This document shows, piece by piece, positions 53,854-62,115 of a stretch of 64,000 nucleotides of DNA. The translations under genes were made by a program, and so were the position numbers. The notes under the pieces are model-generated. The model was not told the origin of the DNA and ran no database searches. It saw only the letters and a program-made list of their open reading frames with translations. The number at the start of each line of letters is the position of its first letter. The stretch's first letter is position 1. The stretch lies in NCBI RefSeq assembly GCF_004367745.1, contig NZ_CP037993.1:2604001-2668000 (forward strand), read 5' to 3'. This DNA is from Herbaspirillum huttiense (GTDB taxonomy: Bacteria > Pseudomonadota > Gammaproteobacteria > Burkholderiales > Burkholderiaceae_D).

Positions 53854-53880
53854 AAAAAAAGCTGCACCGCAGCTTTATTT
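53854..53880. terminator. Rho-independent terminator before the ribose operon
   Basis: An AAAGCTGC / GCAGCTTT stem with loop ACC, an A run on the left and a T-rich stretch on the right, so it can work in both directions. It isolates the ribose operon from upstream transcription. Confidence 0.8.
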
Positions 53881-53909
53881 TCTTATTTTGCGGTGCTATT
53901 CTCCTTTCC

Positions 53910-53925
53910 GCGCAAACGTTTGCGC
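53910..53925 (+). promoter_or_regulatory. RbsR (LacI-family) operator
   Basis: GCGCAAACGTTTGCGC is a perfect 16-base palindrome with the central CG typical of LacI-family operators. It lies 59 bases upstream of rbsB, and the LacI-family gene rbsR is in the same operon. Repression without ribose is the likely logic. Confidence 0.85.
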
Positions 53926-53983
53926 ACTTATAACGGCGTCTATCTTCTAGGAAACGCCGGCAACATCAATACTGGAGACCCAG

Positions 53984-54928
53984 ATGAACAAATTCACCCG
54001 CCGCCATTTCGCCATCGCCGCCCTGGCATGTGCAGTCCTTCCCGGTGCCGCCATGGCACAGACTCCGGCCAAGCCCAAGGTGGCGCTGGTCATGAAGTCG
54101 TTGGCCAACGAGTTCTTCCTGAACATGGAGAACGGTGCCCGCGAATACCAGAAGGCCAACGCCAGCAAGTTCGACCTGATCGCCAACGGCATCAAGGACG
54201 AGCAGGACACCGCCAACCAGATCAAGATCGTCGAACAGATGATCGTTTCCAAGGTCAATGCCCTGGTGATCGCCCCGGCTGACTCCAAGGCCCTGGTGCC
54301 GGTGGTCAAGAAGGCCATCGACGCCGGCATCATCGTGGTCAACATCGACAACAAGCTGGACGACGCCGCCCTGAAGGAAAAGGGCATCACCGTGCCGTTC
54401 GTGGGCCCCGACAATCGCAAGGGTGCCAAGCTGGCCGGCGACTATCTGGGCAAGCAACTGCAAAAGGGTGACAAGGTCGCCATCATTGAAGGCGTGTCCA
54501 CCACCTTCAACGCACAGCAGCGCACCCTGGGCTTCCAGGATGCCATGAAGGATGTCGGTGCGAATGTCGTGACCGTGCAGTCGGGCCAGTGGGAAATCGA
54601 CCAGGGCAACAAGGTCGCCGCCTCGATCCTGAACGCGCATCCTGACATCAAGGCCATCCTGGCCGGCAACGACAACATGGCGCTGGGCGCCGTGGCTGCC
54701 ATCCGCGCCGCTGGCAAGACCGGCAAGGTGCAACTGGTGGGTTACGACAACATCAACGCCATCAAGCCGATGTTGAAGGATGGCCGCGTACTGGCCACCG
54801 TGGACCAGTTCGCCCAGCAGCAAGCCGTCTTCGGCATCGAGACCGCCCTCAAGGCCGTGACCGAGAAGAAGCCGCAAAGCGCCCTGGGTGGCGTGGTCGA
54901 GACCAAGGTCTCGTTGGTCACCAAGTAA
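53984..54928 (+). CDS. rbsB: Ribose ABC transporter binding protein RbsB
   Basis: A 314-residue periplasmic protein with signal peptide MNKFTRRHFAIAALACAVLP, cleaved near AMA. The type I binding fold has KVALVMKSLANEFFLNMENG, LVIAPADSKALVPVVKKAID and ILAGNDNMALGAVAAIRAAG. Ribose or a close sugar is the likely ligand because the operon also has ribokinase and ribose pyranase. The ribosome binding site is weak (TGGAGACCCAG-ATG). It is the first gene of the operon. Confidence 0.92.
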   Translation: MNKFTRRHFAIAALACAVLPGAAMAQTPAKPKVALVMKSLANEFFLNMENGAREYQKANASKFDLIANGIKDEQDTANQIKIVEQMIVSKVNALVIAPADSKALVPVVKKAIDAGIIVVNIDNKLDDAALKEKGITVPFVGPDNRKGAKLAGDYLGKQLQKGDKVAIIEGVSTTFNAQQRTLGFQDAMKDVGANVVTVQSGQWEIDQGNKVAASILNAHPDIKAILAGNDNMALGAVAAIRAAGKTGKVQLVGYDNINAIKPMLKDGRVLATVDQFAQQQAVFGIETALKAVTEKKPQSALGGVVETKVSLVTK

Positions 54929-55020
54929 TACCGACGCTCTCTGGCGTCTTCTCTGCAAGGTACCTGCGCCCGTGACCGGGCGCGGGGCTTTGCCTCTCCC
55001 TCCTTGTGCGCTACAGAATC

Positions 55021-56589
55021 ATGCAGCCCAACGACTCTCCCTCCCAAGCTTCGCCCTTGCTGACCTTGTCCGGCATCGGCAAGAGCTACGCCGCACCGGT
55101 GCTCGATGGCATTGACCTGGACCTGCGTCCGGGCCAGGTGCTGGCCTTGACCGGCGAAAACGGCGCCGGCAAGAGCACGCTCTCCAAGATCATCTGCGGC
55201 CTGGTCGACGCCAGCGCCGGCGGCATGACGCTGGATGGCCAGCCCTATCAACCGACATCGCGCACGCAGGCTGAAGGCCTGGGCATCCGCATGGTGATGC
55301 AGGAACTGAACCTGATCCCCACGCTGTCGATTGCCGAAAACCTGTTCCTGGAAAAACTGCCGCGCCGCTTCGGCTGGATCGACCGCAAGAAGCTGGCCGA
55401 GGCCGCTCGCGCCCAGATGGAAGTGGTCGGACTCGGTGAGCTGGACCCGTGGACGCCGGTCGGCGACCTCGGCCTGGGTCACCAGCAGATGGTCGAGATC
55501 GCCCGCAACCTGATCGGCAGCTGCCGCTGCCTGATCCTGGACGAACCCACGGCCATGCTGACCAACCGTGAGGTGGAACTGCTGTTCTCGCGCATCGAGC
55601 GCCTGCGCGCCGAAGGTGTGGCCATCATCTACATCTCGCACCGGCTGGAAGAATTGAAGCGCATCGCCGACCGCATCGTGGTCCTGCGCGATGGCAAGCT
55701 GGTCTGCAATGACGACATCGGCCGTTATTCGACCGAGCAACTGGTGCAACTGATGGCTGGTGAGCTGACCAAGGTTGACCTCGATGCCGAACATCGCCAC
55801 ATCGGTGCTCCGGTGCTGCGCATTCGTAGCCTCGGGCGTGCTCCAGTCGTGCAGCCGGCCAGCCTGGCGCTGCATGCCGGTGAAGTGCTGGGCATTGCCG
55901 GCCTGATCGGCTCCGGCCGGACCGAACTCCTGCGCCTGATCTTTGGTGCAGACCGTGCCGATCAGGGCGAGATCTTCATTGGCGACAGCCAGCAGCCTGC
56001 GCGCATCCGCAGTCCCAAGGATGCGGTCAAGGCCGGTATCGCCATGGTCACCGAAGACCGCAAAGGGCAGGGCTTGCTGCTGCCGCAAGCCATCAGCGTC
56101 AATACCTCGCTGGCCAATCTGGGCAGCGTAAGCCGCGCTGGTATGCTCGATCACGCGGCCGAGAGCAGCGTGGCGCAGGACTATGTGAAGAAACTGCGCA
56201 TCCGCAGCGGCAGCGTGGCGCAAGCCGCCGGCGAACTGTCGGGCGGCAACCAGCAGAAAGTGGTGATTGCCCGCTGGCTGTACCGCGATTGCCCCATCAT
56301 GTTGTTCGATGAACCCACGCGCGGTATCGACATCGGCGCCAAGTCCGATATCTATCGCCTCTTTGCGGAACTGGCGGCGCAGGGCAAGGGCTTGCTGGTG
56401 GTCTCCAGCGACCTGCGCGAGCTGATGCAGATCTGTGACCGCATCGCCGTGATGAGCGCGGGCCGCATCGCCGATACGTTCAGCCGCGACGACTGGTCGC
56501 AGGAACGCATCCTGGCGGCCGCCTTCAGCGGTTACGTGGGACGCCAGGAAGCCGCCGCAGCGGCGCACGTGGCCGGCAATACTGCCTGA
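55021..56589 (+). CDS. rbsA: Ribose ABC transporter ATP-binding protein RbsA
   Basis: A 522-residue protein with two fused ABC domains. The first has Walker A GENGAGKSTLSKIICG and Walker B CLILDEPTAMLT. The second has a degenerate Walker A (GLIGSGRTELLR), the signature LSGGNQQKVVIARWLY and Walker B IMLFDEPTRGIDIG. This fused layout is typical of sugar uptake CUT2 transporters. The start at 55021 has only a weak ribosome binding site; the family alignment begins at SPLLTLSGIGKSYA. Confidence 0.94.
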   Translation: MQPNDSPSQASPLLTLSGIGKSYAAPVLDGIDLDLRPGQVLALTGENGAGKSTLSKIICGLVDASAGGMTLDGQPYQPTSRTQAEGLGIRMVMQELNLIPTLSIAENLFLEKLPRRFGWIDRKKLAEAARAQMEVVGLGELDPWTPVGDLGLGHQQMVEIARNLIGSCRCLILDEPTAMLTNREVELLFSRIERLRAEGVAIIYISHRLEELKRIADRIVVLRDGKLVCNDDIGRYSTEQLVQLMAGELTKVDLDAEHRHIGAPVLRIRSLGRAPVVQPASLALHAGEVLGIAGLIGSGRTELLRLIFGADRADQGEIFIGDSQQPARIRSPKDAVKAGIAMVTEDRKGQGLLLPQAISVNTSLANLGSVSRAGMLDHAAESSVAQDYVKKLRIRSGSVAQAAGELSGGNQQKVVIARWLYRDCPIMLFDEPTRGIDIGAKSDIYRLFAELAAQGKGLLVVSSDLRELMQICDRIAVMSAGRIADTFSRDDWSQERILAAAFSGYVGRQEAAAAAHVAGNTA

Positions 56590-56640
56590 GTGGCCGCACT
56601 CTTCGGCCCGACTATCAACTGCCAAGAATCAACGAGACAG

Positions 56641-57627
56641 ATGCAAACTTCTTCCTCTACCCCCGCCGCCAGCCGGCAAGCGGCCTACCTGGCCGGTTTC
56701 AAGAACTACCTGGGCCTGATCGCGGCCTTGCTGGCCATGTGCGTGATGTTCGCCTTCCTGAGCGAGAACTTCCTCAGCGCGGCTACCTTCATCACCCTCT
56801 CCAATGACATCCCGCCGCTGGTGGTGATGTCGGTGGGCATGACCTTCATCCTCATCATCGGCGGCATCGACCTCTCGGTCGGTTCGGTGATGGCGCTGGC
56901 GGCCTCCATGCTGTCCATGGCCATGGTGCGCTGGGGCTGGCCGCTATACGCTGCGGCACCGCTGGGCGTGGTGGTGGCGGCGCTGTGCGGCACGCTGACC
57001 GGCCTGGTCTCGGTGCACTGGCGCATTCCTTCCTTCATCGTCTCGCTGGGTGTGCTGGAGATCGCTCGTGGCCTGGCTTACCAGGTCACCAACTCGCGCA
57101 CCGAATACATCGGCAGCGCGGTGGACGTGATCAGCTCGCCGATTCTGTTCGGCATGTCCCCGGCCTTCCTGTCGGCCATCGCCATCGTGATCATCGCCCA
57201 ACTGGTGCTGACCCGCACCGTGCTGGGCCGCTACTGGATCGGCATCGGCACCAATGAAGAAGCGGTGCGCCTGTCCGGCGTGAATCCCAATCCCAGCAAG
57301 ATCCTGGCCTTCGCCCTGATGGGCGCGCTGGCCGGTATCGCGGCGCTGTTCCAGGTCTCGCGCCTGGAAGCGGCTGATCCCAACGGCGGCGTGGGCATGG
57401 AGCTGCAAGTCATTGCGGCGGTCGTCATCGGCGGCACCAGCCTGATGGGTGGCCGGGGTTCCATCGTCAGCACCTTCATCGGCGTATTGATCATCTCCGT
57501 GCTGGAAGCGGGCCTGGCCCAGGTTGGCGTGAGCGAGCCGATGAAGCGCATCATCACCGGCGCCGTCATCGTGGTCGCCGTGATCCTGGACACCTATCGC
57601 CGTCGCGGCCAACGCCACGCCCGCTGA
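56641..57627 (+). CDS. rbsC: Ribose ABC transporter permease RbsC
   Basis: A 328-residue inner-membrane protein with eight to ten helices. GMTFILIIGGIDLSVGSVMA is the CUT2 permease signature, and IGTNEEAVRLSGVNPNPSKI and GGTSLMGGRGSIVSTFIGVL follow. ATG at 56641 is preferred to the upstream open codons. It works as a dimer with RbsA and RbsB. rbsR follows after 11 bases. Confidence 0.94.
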   Translation: MQTSSSTPAASRQAAYLAGFKNYLGLIAALLAMCVMFAFLSENFLSAATFITLSNDIPPLVVMSVGMTFILIIGGIDLSVGSVMALAASMLSMAMVRWGWPLYAAAPLGVVVAALCGTLTGLVSVHWRIPSFIVSLGVLEIARGLAYQVTNSRTEYIGSAVDVISSPILFGMSPAFLSAIAIVIIAQLVLTRTVLGRYWIGIGTNEEAVRLSGVNPNPSKILAFALMGALAGIAALFQVSRLEAADPNGGVGMELQVIAAVVIGGTSLMGGRGSIVSTFIGVLIISVLEAGLAQVGVSEPMKRIITGAVIVVAVILDTYRRRGQRHAR

Positions 57628-57638
57628 GCGAATTCGCC

Positions 57639-58652
57639 ATGGCCACCATCAAGGATGTCGCCAGGCTGGCCGGGGTGTCCTACACCACGGTCTCGCATGT
57701 GCTCAACCAGACGCGCCCGGTCAGCAGCGACGCCCGTGAGCGCGTGCTGGCCGCCGTCAAGGAACTGGACTACGTGCCCAGCGCACTGGCGCGGTCATTG
57801 CGCAGCAAGGTCACGGGCAGTATCGGCCTGATCATTCCCAACAACACCAACCCGTACTTTTCGGAGCTGGCACGCGGAATCGAAGACCACTGTTATGGTG
57901 CCGGCTACAGCGTCATCCTCTGCAATTCCGACGATGATCCCGACAAGCAGCGCGACTACCTGCAAGTCCTGCAGACCAAGCGCTGCGATGGCCTCATCAT
58001 CGCCACCCTGAACCAGGCCGATCTCAATCCGGCGGGCAGGCTCGATATTCCGACCGTCCTGCTGGACCGTGCGCCCAAGGAACTGGACATCGACCTGGTC
58101 AGCACCGACAACGCGCTCGGCGGCAGCCTGGCGGCGCGCCATCTGCTGGACTTGCAGCGCCGCCACGTGGCCTGCATCGCCGGGCCGGATGGCCTGGAAC
58201 TGTCGGACGAGCGCGTGCAGGGCTTCCGCCAGACATTGCAGGCGGGTGGCCTGGCGCTGGCTGAGGGCGACCTGCTGCATGCCGACTTCAGCGGCATCGG
58301 CGGTTATCAGGCTGCGATGCAATTGCTGCAGGGACGAGCGCAGGGCGCACGGCCGGATGCCATCTTCTGCTGCAACGACATGATGGCCATTGGCGTGCTG
58401 CGCGCAGCCGGTGAATTGCAGATCGAAGTGCCGGGCGAACTGTCGGTGGTGGGTTTCGACGATATCGAACTGGCGCAATTCGTCCATCCGCCCCTGACCA
58501 CGGTGGCACAAAATACCCGCAAGCTGGGCAACCTGACGGCGCAGTTCCTGCTGGAACGCATCGCCGACCCCGGCTTGCCGGCGCGCCGCGAGACAGTGGC
58601 CCCGCAACTCCAGCTGCGCGGCTCGACCGCCCCGCGCCGGAACCCGACCTGA
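57639..58652 (+). CDS. rbsR: LacI-family repressor RbsR
   Basis: A 337-residue LacI-type regulator. The helix-turn-helix is MATIKDVARLAGVSYTTVSH and the hinge PSALARSLRS. The ligand domain follows, with GLIIPNNTNPYFSELARGIE and NDMMAIGVLRAAGELQIEVP. It lies inside the operon, so it controls its own synthesis, and the palindrome at 53910 is its likely target. Ribose or a ribose metabolite is the likely inducer. Confidence 0.92.
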   Translation: MATIKDVARLAGVSYTTVSHVLNQTRPVSSDARERVLAAVKELDYVPSALARSLRSKVTGSIGLIIPNNTNPYFSELARGIEDHCYGAGYSVILCNSDDDPDKQRDYLQVLQTKRCDGLIIATLNQADLNPAGRLDIPTVLLDRAPKELDIDLVSTDNALGGSLAARHLLDLQRRHVACIAGPDGLELSDERVQGFRQTLQAGGLALAEGDLLHADFSGIGGYQAAMQLLQGRAQGARPDAIFCCNDMMAIGVLRAAGELQIEVPGELSVVGFDDIELAQFVHPPLTTVAQNTRKLGNLTAQFLLERIADPGLPARRETVAPQLQLRGSTAPRRNPT

Positions 58653-58688
58653 ACAAGAAACACTTCAACAGAGCACGAGAGAACACAC

Positions 58689-59588
58689 ATGATCGTCATC
58701 ATCGGCAGCGTCAACATGGACCTGGTCCTGCGCGTCCCGCGCATGCCCTTGCCGGGCGAAACCCTGGCTGGCGACAAATTCATGACCATCCCCGGCGGCA
58801 AGGGTGCCAACCAGGCCGTGGCTTGCGCCCGCCTGGCCGCACCGGGCACCTCGGTGGCCATGGTGGCCTGCGTGGGCGACGATGCCTTCGGCGGCCAGAT
58901 GCGCCAGTCGATCACCGCCTGCGGCATTGATGACCGTTACATTGACGAAGTCGCGGGCGAAGCCACCGGCATCGCCTCCATCATGGTCGACGCCAATGCC
59001 CAGAACAGCATCGTCATCGCCGCCGGTGCCAATGGCCGCCTGGACGTGGAGCGCATCGAACGCGCGCGCCCCGTGATCGAACAGGCTTCCATCGTGCTGC
59101 TGCAACTGGAAGTGCCGATGGAGACCGTCATCCACAGCATCGAACTGGCCCACGCCCTGGGCAAGACCGTGGTGCTCAATCCCGCACCGGCGCAAGCCTT
59201 GCCCCGTGCACTGCTGCAAAAGATCGATTACCTGATCCTCAACGAAATCGAAGCCGCCATGCTGGCCGAGGAGCAATCCGAGGACATTCCGCTGCTGGCG
59301 CAGAAGCTGCACGGCCTGGGCGCGCGCAACGTGGTGGTGACGCTGGGCGAGAAGGGCGTCTACGGCTCCTTCGCCGACGGCCAGCAGCGCCATCTGCCGG
59401 CGCGCAAGGTACAGGCGGTCGACACCACGGCGGCGGGCGACACTTTCATCGGCGGTTTCATCGGTGCCATTGCGCAGGGCCGCGATCAGTTCGACGCCAT
59501 CGCCTATGCCCAGGCGGCGGCCGCCCTGAGCGTGACCCGCGTCGGTGCCCAGACCTCCATTCCCACGCGCGACGAAGTCGTGCTCTGA
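58689..59588 (+). CDS. rbsK: Ribokinase RbsK
   Basis: A 299-residue PfkB-family kinase. GSVNMDLVLRVPRMPLPGET and IPGGKGANQAVACARLAAPG are the N-terminal signature. VDTTAAGDTFIGGFIGAIAQ holds the catalytic Asp and the anion hole. It phosphorylates D-ribose to ribose 5-phosphate. It lies 36 bases after rbsR with rbsD next. Confidence 0.94.
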   Translation: MIVIIGSVNMDLVLRVPRMPLPGETLAGDKFMTIPGGKGANQAVACARLAAPGTSVAMVACVGDDAFGGQMRQSITACGIDDRYIDEVAGEATGIASIMVDANAQNSIVIAAGANGRLDVERIERARPVIEQASIVLLQLEVPMETVIHSIELAHALGKTVVLNPAPAQALPRALLQKIDYLILNEIEAAMLAEEQSEDIPLLAQKLHGLGARNVVVTLGEKGVYGSFADGQQRHLPARKVQAVDTTAAGDTFIGGFIGAIAQGRDQFDAIAYAQAAAALSVTRVGAQTSIPTRDEVVL

Positions 59589-59609
59589 TCGCTTATCTTT
59601 CTGATTGCC

Positions 59610-60002
59610 ATGAAAAAGACTGCTCTGCTCAACGCTGCCATTTCCCAGGTCATCGCCACCATGGGGCATGGCGATACGCTGGTCATCGGGGACGTCGGTT
59701 TGCCTGCTCCCGCGGGTGTCCCCGTGATCGATCTGGCGGTGACCCGCGGCGTGCCGGACTTCATGACGGTACTCAAGACGGTGCTCACGGAATTGCAGGT
59801 GGAATTCTACGTCGTGGCCGATGAAATGCAGACCGTCAGCCCTGCCTTGGCTGCACAGATTGCGGCGCTGGACCTGCCGCAAGCGCGTACCCTGTCGCAT
59901 GAAGCCTTCAAGCAGGCGACCGCCGCTGCCAAGGCCTATATTCGCACCGGGGAATGCACCCCTTACGCCAATATCATCCTTGGCGCTGGCGTGGTGTTCT
60001 GA
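59610..60002 (+). CDS. rbsD: D-ribose pyranase RbsD
   Basis: A 130-residue protein. MKKTALLNAAISQVIATMGH, GDTLVIGDVGLPAPAG and GECTPYANIILGAGVVF match RbsD, with the catalytic His in GHGD. It converts beta-pyranose ribose to the form used by ribokinase. It is the last gene of the operon here, whereas E. coli has it first. 21 bases separate it from rbsK. Confidence 0.94.
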   Translation: MKKTALLNAAISQVIATMGHGDTLVIGDVGLPAPAGVPVIDLAVTRGVPDFMTVLKTVLTELQVEFYVVADEMQTVSPALAAQIAALDLPQARTLSHEAFKQATAAAKAYIRTGECTPYANIILGAGVVF

Positions 60003-60053
60003 GCAAGAGATTTACAAACAAACACATTTATACATCTAGTTGTGTGATGACTT

Positions 60054-60082
60054 TGCGACACTTGCTGAAATAGTGTCGCGCA
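60054..60082. repeat. Imperfect inverted repeat after rbsD
   Basis: TGCGACACT and AGTGTCGCGCA can pair with one bulge over a nine-base loop. It lies 52 bases after the rbsD stop and 147 bases before the chemoreceptor gene. It may be a weak terminator or an operator. Confidence 0.4.
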
Positions 60083-60228
60083 ACGGTTGTACGATGGGTT
60101 GCCTTGGCGCATCATGCGGGCTCCAGAATAAAAATACAGAGGAGCTTGTTTCCCTGTTCGATAACAAGAAGCTGGATCTTCGAGGACTGGAAGAGACAGA
60201 CAATAAATGAACAGCATAGGGAACCAGC

Positions 60229-61962
60229 ATGTTTGCATATTTCGGGAATCTCAAGGTCGGCGCGCGCCTGGCGATCGTGTTTGCCTTCATCGTGGCCTTG
60301 CTGGCCGTGGTGAGCATCACCGCCTTCATCAAGATCAACAACATCAATCGTGCGATCGACCAGATCGTCAATGACCGCTACCTGAAGGTGCGCTGGGCAT
60401 TCGACCTGCGTGACGGCGTCAACGAGCAGATCAAGTACCTGCGTGGCATGGCCATCGACATCGGCAATCCGGCCGCCAATGAAAAGCGCATCGGCCAGCT
60501 GGACGTTGCGGTCCGCGCCAGCAAGGAAGCCCTGGACAAGATCACGGCGCGCCAGGTGACTGCAGTAGGCCAGAAGAAGGCCAAGGCGCTGGATGATGCG
60601 CGCCAGCTCTTCGAGACCAGCCGGGCGCAGTTCCTGGCGTTGATCCGGGCAGGCCAGGGCGATGCCGCCGACGAATTCGTCCTGCGCAAGATTACCGATA
60701 GCCAGAACGCCTATCTTTCCCTCGCCACCGCCTTCGCCGATTCCCAGGACAGTCAGCTGCGTGCTGAAGGTGCGCAGGCCGTCGCTGACGGTGCGCTGGC
60801 GATCCAGGTCACCCTGGCTTGCTCGGCGGTCGCCGTGCTGGCCGCGATCCTGCTGGGGTATTTGATGGTGCGTTCCATCGTCAAGCCGCTCAACGAGGCC
60901 GTCCGCGTCGCCGAGAACGTCGCTGCCGGTGACCTGACCACGCGCATCGAACCGCATTCCAAAGATGAGACGGGCCAACTGATGGCGGCCCTGCGCAAGA
61001 TGAACGACAACCTGGTCGACATCGTCTCCGGTGTGCGTCGCAGTACCGACTCGATTGCCACCGCCTCGGGAGAAATCGCCAGCGGCAACATGGACCTGTC
61101 GTCGCGCACCGAGCAGCAAGCCGGTTCGCTGGAAGAAACCGCCTCGGCCATGGAAGAGATGACCTCCACCGTGCGCCAGAACGCTGACAATGCCCGCCAA
61201 GCCAACCAGCTGGCTGCCACGGCCTCCGAGGTGGCCTTGCAAGGCGGTGAAATCGTCGGCCGCGTGGTCACCACGATGGAAGAAATCAACCAGTCTTCGC
61301 GCAAGATCGTCGACATCATCGGTGTCATCGACGGTATCGCCTTCCAGACCAATATCCTCGCCCTGAACGCTGCCGTGGAAGCGGCGCGCGCGGGCGAGCA
61401 GGGCCGCGGCTTTGCGGTGGTGGCTTCTGAAGTGCGCTCGCTGGCGCAGCGTTCGGCGGCCGCAGCCAAGGAAATCAAGGGCCTTATCAGCGATTCCGTC
61501 GCCAAGGTGGAGGGCGGCAGCCTGCTGGTGGCCGAAGCCGGCCACACCATGGAACAGGTGGTCCGCAGCGTGCGCAGCGTTACCGACATCGTCGGCGAGA
61601 TTTCGGCCGCCAGTGTCGAGCAGAGTACCGGGATTGAGGAAATCAACCGGGCAGTGGGCCAGATGGATGAAAGCACCCAGCAAAATGCTGCCCTGGTCGA
61701 ACAAGCCGCTGCAGCTGCGGGAGCCCTGCAGGACCAGGCCGCCAACCTGGCTACCGCGATCAGCATCTTCAAGCTGGCGCAAGGCCCGCAGGTGACCGTG
61801 GCAGCGCCTGCCAAGCCGGCAGCACCCGTCCGGCCGCCAGTTGTGGCCGCGAAGGCAGCGGCCGTCCCGGTTCTCCGTGCGCCTGCCGTGGCGGTCCCGG
61901 CGTCCACACCCGCGAGCAAGTCCGCAGCGCGCGCTGACGAAGACCTCTGGGAAACCTTCTGA
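60229..61962 (+). CDS. Methyl-accepting chemotaxis protein
   Basis: A 577-residue chemoreceptor. A first membrane helix lies at residues 10-32, a periplasmic four-helix (4HB-type) sensor runs to about 190, and the second membrane helix is at 190-213. A HAMP domain follows ([20 protein letters not shown]). The signalling hairpin tip is [41 protein letters not shown] Pro/Ala linker leads to a terminal LWETF, like the NWETF that tethers CheR and CheB, so this is a high-abundance type receptor. The ligand is unknown; it stands just after the ribose operon. Confidence 0.93.
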   Translation: MFAYFGNLKVGARLAIVFAFIVALLAVVSITAFIKINNINRAIDQIVNDRYLKVRWAFDLRDGVNEQIKYLRGMAIDIGNPAANEKRIGQLDVAVRASKEALDKITARQVTAVGQKKAKALDDARQLFETSRAQFLALIRAGQGDAADEFVLRKITDSQNAYLSLATAFADSQDSQLRAEGAQAVADGALAIQVTLACSAVAVLAAILLGYLMVRSIVKPLNEAVRVAENVAAGDLTTRIEPHSKDETGQLMAALRKMNDNLVDIVSGVRRSTDSIATASGEIASGNMDLSSRTEQQAGSLEETASAMEEMTSTVRQNADNARQANQLAATASEVALQGGEIVGRVVTTMEEINQSSRKIVDIIGVIDGIAFQTNILALNAAVEAARAGEQGRGFAVVASEVRSLAQRSAAAAKEIKGLISDSVAKVEGGSLLVAEAGHTMEQVVRSVRSVTDIVGEISAASVEQSTGIEEINRAVGQMDESTQQNAALVEQAAAAAGALQDQAANLATAISIFKLAQGPQVTVAAPAKPAAPVRPPVVAAKAAAVPVLRAPAVAVPASTPASKSAARADEDLWETF

Positions 61963-62115
61963 GCGGTTCCTGACGGTGCTGCCCTCCGCGCTGCCGCTAC
62001 TCTGACAAGCAGGTGGCGCAGCCTCCTATAGCCTTGGCGCGTCCGCCAGCTGATACTGTTGCGTTTGCAGAACGCAGATCAGTCGATGGCCAGCGGCCAG
62101 GGAGGAAGGGGAAAC

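Larger units (their letters stand above)
53558..53983. other. Upstream region of the ribose operon
   Basis: This 426-base gap contains the 14-bp hairpin at 53758-53794, a terminator at 53854-53880, the RbsR operator at 53910-53925 and a TATAAC element at 53929-53934 that may be the -10 box of the operon. Open frames crossing it are not protein-like. Confidence 0.5.

Noticed and set aside
53602..54282. 226-codon plus-strand frame before and inside rbsB
   Set aside because: It crosses the 14-bp hairpin, the terminator and the operator and then runs in the wrong frame of rbsB.
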